A stretch of 64,000 bases of DNA from Adiantum capillus-veneris (GCA_014529385.2 CM043954.1:93545247-93609246); one strand, 5' to 3'; shown: positions 1 to 12,049, counted from the stretch's first letter. Notes: generated from the letters alone by a model not told the origin. Translations and numbers: made by a program.

Positions 1-1592
1 ATAGCCACTAGCATTCGCTCAATTTTCTTGGCTTTGTACTTCTGACACAACTCCTTCGGCCTCAGTTCCTTCTTCCAGCTCTTGGTGTTGTTGGTCTGGA
101 TTTGGATTCTGCCACTGGCCCCTTCTATGGTCAAAGTTTGGTTTGCATAGTCATGAACATCATGTGTTGTTCTTAACCATGGCCGCCCTAGTAGCATTCC
201 ATATGCTCCCTGCACATCCAGGACTAGGAAACTGGTTTTGAATGTCTCCCTCCCAACTCTTATCTGCATGTTTTCAATCATACCCATCGCCTGTACGACT
301 CTATGATCTGCCATTCTTACTTTGAATGGTGCTGGTTTTATATTAGTGATAACCCATTCTTTGCTGAAGATGGGCTCCCATTATGTTTACTCCTGCCCCT
401 CCACAGAATAACGCTTGAGAGAGGTTCCCACTGCTTCCTGACCTTGTAGTCTACCTGAATAAGTGGAACTTCATCATCCCGGACAGCCGTCAGGTCCACT
501 GTTCTGGCCTCTGCTTCAGTCTTTCTGCGCTGCCTGATAAAGTTGGCCACCTCAGGCAATGTCTTTCTTATATCCTCCAGCTCTACAATCAGCTTCTGGA
601 TTTCTATCACAAATTTTCACATGAATTTCTTCTCGCTCTTGGTCAGACTTCTTGTCAGAGCTTGAAGAGCTGGTATCTTCACGCTGCCACTCTTCTTTTG
701 CAGTGCTCCTACTCTTTCCATCCATACCCATTTCATCAGCTAGTCCATGTACCACAGCCAGCATGGTCTCTCTCATAGCCGGTACTGACTGATCTTTATC
801 AGTCGATTGGGCTGGTATCCTCTGAATGACTCTAGCTTTGGAACTTTCCATCTGCTCTGGCAGCTTCTTAGCTAAATCCCCTGTGATTTTAGCTGCTAGT
901 TCCCGCTGCTCTTGCCAGTCATCCACCACCTTTTCTTTACCTTTGGCTTTCCAAACTTCCCTTTGTTGAGTCCACTTGCTGCTGTTAGGATTTACTAGTA
1001 CTTCTAAAATGTCTGGAATTTCTTCAATGACTACTCCCTTGCTCCTGGTAACCACCCTGACTGGGACTGGCTCTGGTGCCTTAGCCTCAGTAGTAGTCGT
1101 TACCAGTGCATCTGGACATTGGGCTGCAAAATGACCATACTTCCCACAAGTGTAGCAATTCATGCTCCTGTTCTGGAAGTTTCCTCTTCCTCTTCCTCTG
1201 CCCATTCCTGGTTAGTATCTGCCACGTCCTTAACCAGTATCACTGGTACCTGGTCTCTCTTCTTGAGCTACTTTGGTTGATTCTACCTTCACTGGTTCAG
1301 TGTAGGCAACCACTGACAGATCCTTTCCTCTCTTAAAATGCTAAATTCTGATGCCACAATTATTCCATAAGTGACCAAAGGCTTTGCAGTAGGTACATTG
1401 TGGACATTCAGTGGAGATGTGGTCCTTTGATTTGCATCTTAAACACCAAGTCTCCATCTTTCGGACTGGTTGTCTTGTGTGTCTAATTTCTGCAATCTGC
1501 CTAGCCATCTCTTCAATTTTCTTGGTCCATGATCCCTTCTTTGATTTCTCCTTTGTCCTTTCATTGGAGCTGCTCTCGGAGCTACTGGACAT

Positions 1593-1744
1593 TCCAAAGG
1601 GCATTAAAGCTGGAACAGCAGGCTAAGAAGGAGAAGAGCCACAAGAATCAGAAGTTTCAGTAGCAGAGCTACTGCTATTGGTCCTTCGCTTCTTGTGGCT
1701 CTTCTCCTTCTTAGCCTGCTGTTCCAGCTTTAATGCCCTTTGGA
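1593..1744. repeat. 53-bp perfect inverted repeat (hairpin) in the gag region
   Basis: The arms are 1593-1645 and 1692-1744 and are exact reverse complements, separated by about 46 bases. Perfect arms of this length suggest a recent inverted duplication by template switching rather than ancient structure. Confidence 0.85.
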
Positions 1745-2699
1745 CCAGATCATTGAATTTTTTTGTAGGGGCTGGTACTTCTTGTTCCCTAAGCTTCTTG
1801 CTTCTGAACCCATTCAGGAACCATGCCCTCAATCTCTTCTCAGACGACGGTTCTTGCAACTACCTAGTTTGCTCTTTTATCTTTTCCACATAGCTGCGGA
1901 CTGACAAATTCCTCTGTTTGATCTTATCTAATTCACAGAGAATATCTTCGTCCCCTCTATTGGCGGAATATTCCAACCTGAAGGCCTTCAGTAATTTGTT
2001 ATATGATCTCAGCTGGCATGCAGGGTAATGGTAATACCATTTCCTCACTGCCTCCTTCAAGGTTTGTGGAAAATATTCCCCCCAATCATCTTCATCAATG
2101 TTTTTGAGTTCAGCATAGTGCTCGAAAGCTTGTATGTGATCTGGATCATCCTTTTTCCCCCCTTTGAATATTGGAAATGAAATCTTCAGAGAAGCGGTGT
2201 GATCATTTCGATTACTACTGATCCGGCCACTTCTCTTCTTGGCTTCAAAATAATGCTTGGGAGCCTTCTTGCAATTGTCAGTGTCAGCATCCCAATCAAT
2301 CTCTGTCTCTGTCTCAGTATCAGTGTCTTCTCTGTTTTGTCTGCTAGAAGTACGGTGACTTCCCTTACTGCCCTTGGTATGCTCATCTCTCTGGCGAGAT
2401 TGAGAACTCTTGGAACTCTTTGCCTTCCGTGCTTCCCGTTCTGCCCGTTGGCGTCGAGAATGACTGGAGTGCTATGAGTCCTACGTCTCATCAGCCTGAC
2501 TATGCTCCTCTTGAGCCTCAGTATCAGTCATTTTCTCTTGCTTGGGGTTAGACACTCTTTCTGACTCCTCAGTAATGGGGTCCACACAAATGGTAGATTT
2601 CCAGCCATGATTGGATTTTGGTGCCATTGCTGAAAACTTCAACTGGGAGAAGAGTCTTTCAGTCAACGAGCTTCAGCTCAGGCCACCGTGATCGCCAAA

Positions 2700-3148
2700 A
2701 TGGAATTGGAGCTGATCTCTTGAGACAGCTAATTCCAGTGTTGAAAGATTTCAGCTACTATTGTGGGAAGGTTTCAGACAGCAGACTGGACAGAAATCAG
2801 AGACTAGACTGAAATGTAGATACTGAAATAAGAATCAGACTTATGTACTGAGTTTAAGATTCAGATTCAGAAGACTAGACGAGAAGTAAGTATAACTGAA
2901 ATATATGCCATGATTGGGATTACAGATCAAGATTACAGCGAATATGATTACAGAGAGAAAGTACAGTCATCAATACTGCCAATGATGCTCAAGTACAATT
3001 ATAGCCAAAGCGCTAACCCAAGTGATAACAATTGCCAACCCGATAACAATGTAATAGGCCCTATTTATACACTTCGGGTTTACTGTAGTAATTACTCTAG
3101 TAATTACTAAGTAATTCGCTGCCCATCTTCTAAGAAGTCATTCCCACA
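2700..3148 (-). repeat. Putative 5' LTR of the left-edge Ty3/gypsy fossil
   Basis: On the minus strand this begins TGTGGGAATGACTTC at 3148, abutting the PPR tract, and runs to about 2700, just before the TGGCGATCACGG putative primer site. It holds a good TATA box. With no partner LTR in the window, the boundaries cannot be verified. Confidence 0.5.
3061..3069 (-). promoter_or_regulatory. TATA box in the putative 5' LTR
   Basis: The minus strand reads TATAAATAG about 80 bp inside the presumed LTR start. This is the usual position for an LTR promoter whose transcript would run leftwards into gag. Confidence 0.5.
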
Positions 3149-6100
3149 TAGTGACTATCCAGTCGTCTACAGCATTGCTAAGAACAACAATTTCTTGGAA
3201 CATTCCTTGCTGAAGTGTCCCACATTTGGCATGCATATCAACCAAGACAATGCCTAGAACGCCATCTCTTTTTGAGAGAAATTTGCATAGAGACACATGC
3301 TTGCAAGATGCACACGTAGGTGATAGCGTCTGGACAAAGGTTGGAGAAAGGCCCTCACTTTGCATGTGCTAAAAAAAGCACACATACGTGATAGCGTATG
3401 GAGAAAGGTTGGAAAAAGTCCCTCGCTTTGCATGTGCTAAAAAAAGCCCAGACCTTGCTGGCCCGCCGGCCATTGTTGGGCATACCCTACAATCAGTGTG
3501 TTCCAAAGATGACATCCCGCACAGGAGCACCACATCTGGCATACATATTGACCAAGGCATTGCAAGCATGGCAATTGTTTGCAACAACCCCTTACTAACA
3601 ATCGACCAAGCCATTGCCAAGCACAACAATTTTATGAAAAATCCCTACTGAAAGTGTCCCACATTTGGCGTACGTGTCAACAAAGGCAGTGCCAAGCACA
3701 CCATCTCTTCTAGAGAGCCTCTTGCATAGAGCCACATGCTTGCAAGATGCGCATGTAGGTGATAGCATCAGCAGGAAAAGTCCCTCGCTTTGCAAATGTT
3801 CAAAACAACCCATAGCTTCCTGGCCCGGCCGTTGTCGGGCATATCTTGCAATCAATGCATTTCAAAAGACAATATTGCGCACAAGAGCACCACATTTGGC
3901 ATACATATCAACGAAGGCATTACCAGGCACAACGGTTTTCTGTAGCAACCCATGACCAAGAACATTAGCGTGAATTTTTAAGCCCATATGAGCATCTTGC
4001 ATATAGACACATGCCTTGTAGATGAACACGTATGTGATTGCATTTGGAGAGAGGCCCTCGCTTTGAATCCGATGAAAATAGCTGAGAGCTTTCTATCCCA
4101 CATTTGGCATACATATCGATCGAGGCATTGCCAAGCACACCATCTCTTTTTTAGATCAATTTGCATAGAGCCACATGCCTACAAGATGCACACGTAGGTG
4201 ATAGCGTCTAGAGAAAGGCCCTCGCTTTGCACCTGTTGAAAACAGCCCAGTGGGCATATCCTACAATTTGTACGTTCCAAAAGACGGCATTCCGCACAGG
4301 AGCACCACATCTAGCATAGATATCGGCCAAGGCATTGCCAAGCATGGCAGTTGTTTTCAACAGCCCCTTACTACCAATATCGGAGTGAATTTTTAAGCCC
4401 ACAACAGCATTTAGTGTGCCTTTAAGATGCACGCTTATGTGATTGCATCTGGAGAGAGGCCCTCGCTATACATCCGCTAAAAACAGCTGAGAGCTTTTCG
4501 GCCCTGCTTTGTTACGCGTATCCAACAATCAATGCACTCCAAGAGATGGCATTCCGAAAAGGAAGATCCATAGCCAAGTTTTGTGCTTTCTGGAGTGCAC
4601 TACATTTAGCATATGTCTTGACCAAGGCTTTGCCAAGCATGGAAATTTTTTGGAACAACCGTATGAAGTGTTGGCGTACATTCCGGTAATCAATGCACGG
4701 CAATAGACGGCATTCGGGAGTAGAAGCTTTGCAAGCATGTTTTTTGCTTTCTGAAGTGTAATACATTCAGCATACGTATCGACCAAGGAGCACGATAGCT
4801 TTTTGAAAAAGCCCTTGCTGAAGTGTCCCACGTTTTGCGTACGTATCAACGAAGGCGTTGCCAAGCATGCCATCTTTTTTACAAAGCATCTTGCATCAAG
4901 CCACATGCCTTCAAGATGCATATGTAGGTGATAGCATCTGGAGAAAGGCTCTTGCTTCGCACTTGCTCAAAACAACGCATAGCTTCCTGGACTTGTCGAG
5001 CATATCCTGCGATCAGTGCATTCCAGAAGACGACATCCCGCACAGGAGCACCACATTTGGTGTACATATCACCCAAGGCATTGCCAGGCCCTGCAGGTTT
5101 TGCCACAACCCCTTACTAACAATATTAGAGCGATATTTTAAGCCCATATCGGCATCTTGCGTACACACACATGGCTTCAAGATGCACGCATTTGTGATTG
5201 CTTCTAGAGAGAGGCCCTCGCTTCGGATCCCTCTGAAAAGAGCCGAGAGATTTTTGGCCCGGCTACTGATGCACTTATCCTGCAATCAATGCACTGGGGC
5301 AATAAGCTCCTCAAGCTCATTTTGTGCTTTCTGAAGTGCACCACATTCAGCATACGTATCGACTAAGGCATTCCCAAGCACAACAAGTTCTATAAACAAC
5401 CCTTGCTGAAGTGTCCCACATTTTTCATACATATTGACCAAGGCAGTGCCAAGCACGCCATCTCTTTTTGAGAGCAATTTGCATAGAGTGAGATGCCTGC
5501 AAGATGCACACGTAGGTGACGACGACTGGACAAAGGCCTTCACACATGCTGAAAACAGTCCACAGCTTGCTGGCCCGACGGCCGTTGTTGGGCATATCCT
5601 GCAATCAGTACGTTCCAAAGACGTCATCCCGCACAGGAGCACCACACTGGCATACATATCGACCAAGGCATTGCCAAGCATGGCAGTTTTTTGCAACAAC
5701 CCCTTACTAACAATATCAGAGTAAATTTTAAAGCCCAAACCAACGTCTTGTGTTCTTTCAAGATGCACACTTATGTGGTTGTATTTGCAGGGAGGCCTTT
5801 GCTTTGCACCTGCTGTAAATAGTCGAGAGCTTGCTGGCTCGGCGGTTGTTGGGCATATCCCTCAATCAGTGCATTCCAAGAGACGACATTCCGCACAAGA
5901 AGCTTCTCAAGTAGTTTTCTTGCTTTCTCAAGCACACGACAATTGGCATGCATACATATTGCCCAAGACAATGACAGGAATTGTATCTTGAACTTTTTGA
6001 ACAACCCTTGACTATAGCACTCTCATCATGAATTGTCTCATCCGGGGGAGGCTTTCAAAGTGCTTGCAGGTCTTTGCTTAGAATCTTGTGAAAAGAACCC

Positions 6101-6435
6101 AAAGCTTCCTTGCAACAGCCATGTTGAGTATACCCTGCAATCAAAGCACTACAAGAGACATCCCAGAAAGGATGCCCATCAAGAACTTATGTGCTTTGGT
6201 GAGGGCATCACATTCGACATACATATCGAGCATACATACTCTCATCCATGTCAACGTCTTGTAGAAGGGTATAGGCCTTCAAGGTGCAAGATGCATCTGG
6301 AGACTTGCCTTCACATCCGGTTGCGTAGACCTTCAAGATGGATGCATAGGTGATTGCATCTGGAGAGAGGACTGAAAACACAATAGAGCTTTCTGGCCCA
6401 TAAGGATGTAGGAGGAGTTGCTTGCCCATCAGTTG
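3149..6435 (-). pseudogene. Decayed PLS-type pentatricopeptide-repeat (PPR) array
   Basis: PPR proteins bind organellar RNA, one base per repeat, and act in C-to-U editing or processing in plastids and mitochondria. On the minus strand, scraps such as GNALVDMYAKCGA, VVFWNALIAGYARQ and SPDAITYICILKACG recur through this tract. These are the S/L/P signatures of the plant PLS subclass. I count about 15 copies of the ALVDMYAKCG module, including those near 3220, 3531, 3660, 3891, 4100, 4304, 4600, 4764, 4829, 5052, 5343, 5420, 5643, 5940 and 6208. Reading frames change every 50-160 codons, stops are frequent, and no E/DYW tail was seen. About 3.3 kb of modules is longer than a usual PPR gene, so this may be two or more fused or tandemly expanded copies. 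It abuts the LTR of the neighbouring gypsy fossil at about 3148. PPR identity is clear; how many original genes are present is not. Confidence 0.88.
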
Positions 6436-6662
6436 CTAGTACTACATCGTTATTGCTTCCACTAGAGAGAGGTTCTTGGATTAAGGGAGGTGCTGTTTAG
6501 CACGCTCTAAGTACGAAAAGCGTGTGACACGATGTGAACTATATTAAACGATTAAATGAATCTTGTCGTTTCAAAAGCTCTGCCAAGTGGCTTAGGGAGA
6601 GGCTAGATTTTTGAAATTGGCTTGTACGCTAACGAAGTAAAAAATCTAATATGCCTGGAGTG

Positions 6663-6750
<88 letters not shown>

Positions 6751-7214
6751 GTATGTGCCTACGATTGTACAAAATAGTGAAACAACGTCATAGAATTGGG
6801 AGAGATCCCTTGAGGAGGGGACAATCAAAGGGCGTATGTAGGGCTCTTGGTGATGGGGAGCTTGAACCAAGGCAGTGTAGGGGTGCATTCAGAAGGTGGC
6901 AAGCGATGGGCATACGCACGCAGGGCACTTGGTGATAGACATGTCAAACCAACACGCCAGCTGGCAGAGCAACGTGCGTGATAGAAGGGGGAGGCACTAT
7001 GGTTTTTTTATATTTGTAAATCGGATCAGGAAGGCATGACGAGTTGGGTTAGCTCAAACTGCATAGCTACAGCCTGCATGCAGGTTGCTAGATTGATCGA
7101 CGTTTGTTGCAAGTCCTCGTTTTGGAAATTATATGCCGTGCACTCTCAGATGCAGAATCTTCGTACTAAAACATAGAGGCTACGGGGAGATTATGTCTGC
7201 ACTACAACAAAAAA
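6436..7214. other. Intergenic stretch without recognised gene
   Basis: Apart from the long (TC)n tract at 6665-6749, I see nothing assignable here. The open frames over the microsatellite are only Ser-Leu runs. Confidence 0.6.
6665..6749 (+). repeat. (TC)n microsatellite, about 85 bp
   Basis: Uninterrupted TC dinucleotide run of about 42 units. It produces spurious Ser-Leu frames. Confidence 0.98.
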
Positions 7215-7650
7215 AAGGAACTCCTTTTTACTCCCTTCTTTTATCCTAGACCCGCCTCTCTCTCCCTCCCCATTTCCCAAGTGACTGGAAAGGGGAGGGA
7301 GATCACAAGTTTCACAAGTGCTTTGCCCGTATCCAAGCAATAACCCCTTCGGTACAATGGGATCCAAAAATAATCACCTTTCTTACACATGAGCATCACA
7401 CCAATCACGCAATCCTCACCTTCAAGACCAAGGCGGATCGAATCGAACTCCTTGAGCAATCAAGGCTTCTCAAGGATACTAAAACTTGGTCTGCTGAAGA
7501 TCTCACACCTGCCCAACTCAAACAAAAAAAGATAGAACTCTAGAAGATGTGAGAAGCACGCACAGTAGAAAAATGGGCAGTCTATCGAGGAGGTGAAGCC
7601 ATCATCTAGGAGTTTCGAACTCCCAAGCCGGCTCCCTCCTCACCTTGCCC
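7215..7650 (+). pseudogene. LINE ORF1-like fragment
   Basis: An open stretch of about 7277-7541 encodes FARIQAITPSVQWDPK, then HHTNHAILTFKTKADR, RIELLEQSRLLKDTKT and WSAEDLTPAQLKQKK. It has the style of the nucleic-acid-binding ORF1 domain of plant non-LTR retrotransposons (residues that read 'variant fold, LTF-K, EDLTP'). After a stop at 7541 the same frame goes on with EARTVEKWAVYRGGEAI and a further stop, typical of the ORF1 basic tail. No start codon or 5' end is visible. It could belong to the LINE whose endonuclease begins at about 11500, or to a separate copy. Assignment rests on pattern memory, not a search. Confidence 0.5.
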
Positions 7651-7808
7651 TTCTTAGTTTTGTTCATTTTAATCTTCCCTTTTACACCTCTTTGGACCCT
7701 CAGTCCTTAACTGAGATGTATGTCACGATCCTCTTGTTTAGAAGAACTCCTTTCTAATGTTTTGATTTCGGTCCCATGGGTCATATCTGACCTGTGCGGA
7801 CCATAATT

Positions 7809-7811
<3 letters not shown>

Positions 7812-7868
<57 letters not shown>
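7812..7868 (+). repeat. (TC)n microsatellite, 57 bp
   Basis: Pure TC run, followed 46 bp later by a long poly-C tract. Confidence 0.98.
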
Positions 7869-7871
<3 letters not shown>

Positions 7872-7911
7872 TGCCTCCCTCGTCACAAGGCAAGTGTGAT
7901 GTGGGAGCACA

Positions 7912-7913
<2 letters not shown>

Positions 7914-7941
<28 letters not shown>
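7914..7941 (+). repeat. Poly-C tract, 28 bp
   Basis: Twenty-eight consecutive C residues, followed by a short (TC)n. The minus strand is therefore an unbroken G run. Confidence 0.97.
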
Positions 7942-7942
<1 letters not shown>

Positions 7943-8100
7943 CTCTCTCCCCGGGGGATTCACCATGGAAAAATTATCTCACCACGTAAGTGCAAGGGAG
8001 GGGCGTTTTTTTACAAGTTACATAAGCGTATAAGTTAGGGGCAAACCCCTAATAACTTATCTCCCAAGCTTAAAAATAAGGGAGGGGGTATCATATTCAG

Positions 8101-8130
8101 GGGAGGGGGACGGGGGGGACGGGGGGGGAT
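8101..8130 (+). repeat. G-rich tract with four or more G runs
   Basis: The plus strand carries successive runs of 4, 5, 7 and 8 or more G separated by one or two bases. This is a strong G-quadruplex pattern, and it lies about 160 bp from the poly-C tract on the same strand. Confidence 0.8.
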
Positions 8131-8710
8131 ATAAGTGAGAAAAGGAAAAAATGAGAGGAAGTTTTTGTGTTTCAAAATCATGGATTCCCAAACGAGTCTG
8201 CCCTTGAACTTATGAGTCAATAGCTACAACAATACATGCAAGAACTAACCCTACTTTGTATCAATTACTTGTTTTGTGATTATAGTTCATTTGTTGAGGG
8301 ATAAAAGCTATAAAGAGTTTGTATAGATGCAAATTTACATGGAGAATCGAACACAACTTTATAACCATGTTTTTTGAGTAATTTAGATGGTTCAAAATTG
8401 GACAAGTAGCTAGAGTGCAGGCAGAACGGGCACATACTTTGAAATTTAAACTAAGAGAGATTGAGGGTACATCTAGTTATCAACATAAGAGGTTCCTTAG
8501 TACATTGCCATCCACTATGCTACACACTCTTTGACTTGTTTTACTCAGTTAGATCATGTAAGATAGGGGTATGATATTTTTTTGCATTGATTGTCGTATA
8601 AGCGTAGAAAGGGGGGTCATATTCCCTAATATGATTCGTATATAGGGGTTTTATCAAAGTTTTTTGCTTGTAGGTGGCGTCCCGTTTTATATATAGAGTG
8701 AATCCCCCGA

Positions 8711-8786
8711 GTCTCTCTCTCTCTCTTTCTCTCTCTTTCTCTGTGTGTGTGTGTGTGTGCGCGCGCGCGCGCACGTGTGCGCACGC
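8711..8786 (+). repeat. Compound (CT)n-(TG)n-(CG)n microsatellite
   Basis: CT repeats pass into TG repeats and then alternating GC (8760-8772), ending in ACGTGTGCGCAC. Alternating purine-pyrimidine sequence of this kind can adopt Z-DNA. Confidence 0.9.
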
Positions 8787-11508
8787 TGTCGGGATGCGCG
8801 GTTCTCCATGGATGATCGGGAAAGCGCAGGGCTTCTGGCTGTGAGAGAGGAAGTCGGTGTAGGCTCCCACCGAGTGACAGAGCGCAATTAGTGGTGTGTT
8901 AAGAAGTAGCAAAGGTGAATATCGATGTTTGGAGATTAAATACGAGAGATAACTGAGGATTAGAACAGAATGAACGGTTAATAGTAAGAGAGAGCAAGAA
9001 AATGACACATAATTTGATGTCGCAAACAACATAATTCTTCATATTCATGATCTCTGACAACTTTGTTACAATTCGATCGCATACACCAACATTGGTATGC
9101 ACCTTGATCTGAAACCCCTGTTCAGAAATCCCCCAGTTGAAGACCTTGCCCTGTTGACAACAGAATTTCAACCCCTTTTGATTCCCGTACTTCTCTTGAA
9201 TGTGGCTCACGACCTCCCCTTGCCGCTCTTTGCTCTGTATATCAACTAGATTCTTCCTCCCCAAGCTACCTCAGCTATTGTGGTCAAAACTCCTTGTGCT
9301 TGGCTCACGGCTCTTCCTTCCTCCTATTATTTTGCAGCACTCACCCCAGTTGCCCTTCACCTTCTCTCTCCTGGCCTCTTCTTCCACCTGGCCCGACCCC
9401 CTTGTTGATGGTGGCCTTCATCCACCTCCTAAGAAACTGGGCTCTATATAACCTGCTAATTCCTCCACTTTATAGCGATGGCTTTCCTTTGTAGCCGCCC
9501 TATAACCCTCCTAACTGCCCTATGGTTGCCTGACAACTCCACCTTTGTTTTCTTTTATAGATTGCGTCCCTGGTATCTAGGGTAAAGGGGCCAATAAAAA
9601 ACCACCCCCCAAAGAAAGAACAATGACACCCCCAATAATAAGACAAAGCTGAACCAACTTTGTGCAATTCAAAAGAATGCTCAACTTTCATTTTATTTGA
9701 AATGCAACCTTTTCATTGGGCAATGGATGACTTTAACCCTTGTTGGCACCCATGTCTTTCTTTTGGGGTTGGTGTGTCTTCTTTTTCACACCCATTTTTG
9801 TTACATAGGAATGCATAAATGGATTTATAACTTTCGGCTCCGATCATCAAAATAGTTGAGATTAATTTTTTCGTAAAGCTCTCGACGAAGCGAATCAAAT
9901 GAGCTACTGATTGGTTATAATTGGGCTCGAAGATCGGAGATCTAGGCTCCCTCTCTTAGGTGGCCTTAAGTTGGGGGTTTTACCCTACGCTCTTCCCAAC
10001 ACTTCAAAGAAATACCTTTTTTTCGCCCCATTGTGTGGCCTTCCAATCGTGGTCAGGGCATTGCTCTTTGTGCTATCAAAATAGCGGACGCTTTTCTGGC
10101 CTTCTCTAGCCCTGAAGGCAATCCTCCCCTTGCAATAGCGTCGGCCGTCCAAATTCTCATGTTTCTCTTAGCCCAGTCTGCAGGTCTCCACCTCACAGCA
10201 ATTGTCCCGCCCCTCCCACACAATTGACCCGGATCTCTTGGTCTTCCCATGTGGTGCTCGCTTACTCTGTTCGGGAGAAGTCGATGGAACACCAGAGCGT
10301 CCACGACCCCTTCCACGATCAGAAGGTGTTGGCTACCCACCCACAACTGGGCATCCTCGTTTGGTGCGCTACCCCATGGCCTACCGGCTCAGCCTGCCGC
10401 TCTTGATTATCGACCCCGTGTTCCCTTCCAGATGGCGGCCCTCCCTTCCCTGCAGGTCGCCCTTGCCGCCCCCCCCCGTTCTCCTTCCCACTACCGGTTC
10501 CTGCCCTTTTTCCCATGCACACCCCGACTTCCCCTTTCTTCTCCAGCTACCAGTAGCGACCTCCTCTCCCTTCCTTCCGACCAACTCCCTCTGGCCGCCT
10601 TTTCACCTGCATGCTGCCGCCCCCGACTCCCCATTCTGTCCCTTGAACTCTCATTGCAGTCGTCTTTCCCTCCCCTCCTCTCCAGCGACCAACCAGTAGC
10701 GACCTCGCTACTGGTTTCCTCTTTTTTTTTTATAAACAAAATAAAGCCATTAAAAAATAATAATTGGCCTTCGTTCCCACACGGCCACTTGCCTCCAAAG
10801 CGCAAGTATGTATATCTTCCTTTCGCACTCGGCAAAGCAAGACAATCCATGAAGCTGCAAGAGACCACAATTTGGACAAGCTCCTCAAGCATAGAATACG
10901 TAAGATCCATCACTCATTAGCACCACCCAATCAAAGTGATCTCTGTGCATAATTTTCTCATGGCCACACCCCACCTGATGCACAAGATTGTCTAAATAAT
11001 GTCCTTTATGTGTATGTTTGTCACCTAAATGGCTATCATCCAAGCATGAGTTTGAAAAGTTCCACAACAAAGGAAGAGTAGAGTCTACTTCATCCATGCA
11101 ATGAACCACTGCCAATCGCAAGTTAGCTAAGCAAAGAATGTAATAAGGACTGCTTTATACTAGAGAGAAGAAGAGCAACACGAGACAAGACCTACTCCAA
11201 AAGAACGTCTTCAATAAAATCATCTACATGATGGACGTGTCCATGAACATGGCCATCCTTGCAAAGGCAACATTATTGAGCTCTTGGATCCCACATGTAG
11301 TGAAGCAAAGACTAGGCTGTTTATTTTGTGATGACAGATAAGAAGGAATCAGAACATATGAAAACTTGTTGCCCTCCTTGATCAGAGATAGTTGGGGCCC
11401 TTTTGCTGAAAAAACACAAACGAAGTCAAAAAAAATTTGGGTAAATTTAAGGGGCTAAATCTAAAGATTTTGTAGAGAGAGATTAATTTCGTAGGGACTC
11501 TAGAAGCT

Positions 11509-12049
11509 CACCTTCTACGGGGACGGTATTCATGGGTTTAGTGGTGTCCTCTTGGTTGTGAACAGAAATCTCGAACCAAAGGTGGTGGTCAATCATCCCT
11601 CTGGAAGAGCTCTAGGAATTAGGATAAAGTGGGCAAAGCAACATATCACCATCATCAACATTTATGGACCTTGCTCTGCGAAGGAAAGAGCAAAGCTATG
11701 GGAACACTTGAAAGAAATCCAGGTTGTAGGGGAATGGCTCTTGGTTGGAGACTTTAATATGGTGGAGAAGAGAGAGGACAGAACTGGTACATCAAACATG
11801 CTAACTGGATCCAAAAGATCCAAATGGCTAAGTTTGTGTGAGACATGCATATTGGTGGACATGTGGGAGATAGGTCCTTTGAGCAGCACGCCTGGATTCA
11901 CATACACCACCCTGCAATTTGATGGCACAGCTTCTCGACTGGACTACTACTACTGCTCTCACCAAGCCGACTGGATGCCCTCATTGGTAGAAATGAAGGT
12001 GGTAACCTCTCAGTACCTATTGGATCACTTGTCGTTAAGCATGAAATAA
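11509..12049 (+). pseudogene. LINE ORF2 endonuclease domain (partial)
   Basis: An open frame of about 180 codons carries the APE endonuclease landmarks NIYGP, GDFN and RLDYYY. The enzyme nicks target DNA to prime reverse transcription. The N-terminal catalytic Asn/Glu motifs are absent because the frame begins at about 'FYGDGIHGFSGVLLV'. It ends with SLSMK and a stop just after the last box. Confidence 0.85.

Larger units (their letters stand above)
1..3148 (-). mobile_element. Ty3/gypsy LTR retrotransposon fossil, 5' part (LTR, gag, protease), continues off the left edge
   Basis: Read on the minus strand, the order is putative 5' LTR (about 2700-3148), leader, gag starting near 2625, gag core (about 1800-2120), two zinc-knuckle regions and a retropepsin-like tail at about 1-340. 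One knuckle region (about 1345-1440) has two CxxC-type clusters; the other (about 1130-1180) reads CYTCGKYGHFAAQCP. The tail contains GAYGMLLGRPWL, the flap and C-terminal hallmark of Ty3 proteases. A TATA box lies in the LTR. The putative primer site just inside the LTR starts TGGCGATCACGG, so it is not the initiator-Met type used by other elements here. The element is broken, with several breaks, and RT, RNase H and integrase would lie to the left of the window. The exact LTR edges are inferred, because the second LTR is not in view. Confidence 0.8.
7651..11490. other. Stretch without recognised gene (simple repeats plus two unassigned open frames)
   Basis: Apart from the simple repeats listed separately, two minus-strand stretches read like old coding sequence. 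About 8960-9264 includes RKNLVDIQSKERQGEVVSHI and GKVFNWGISEQGFQIKVHTN. About 10885-11121 includes DEVDSTLPLLWNFSNSCLDD and HFDWVVLMSDGSYVFYA. I recognise neither. 10200-10700 is C-rich with Pro/Ser-rich frames on both strands and no family signature. An A/T-rich stretch with a poly-T run at about 10722-10760 resembles a retroposon tail. Confidence 0.5.

Noticed and set aside
3388-3955. Plus-strand frames over the PPR tract
   Set aside because: They are shadows of the minus-strand PPR modules.
3149-6435. Functional PPR protein with editing role
   Set aside because: No long open frame, many stops and frame changes, no E/DYW tail; called a pseudogene array instead.
6651-6935. Open frame dominated by Ser-Leu repeats
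   Set aside because: It is a translation of the (TC)n tract; the same applies to the frames over 7812-7868, 32464-32565, 50642-50701 and 54857-54974.
10202-10920. Pro/Ser-rich overlapping frames on both strands
   Set aside because: They reflect C-rich composition; no domain, no consistent frame, no start or splice context.
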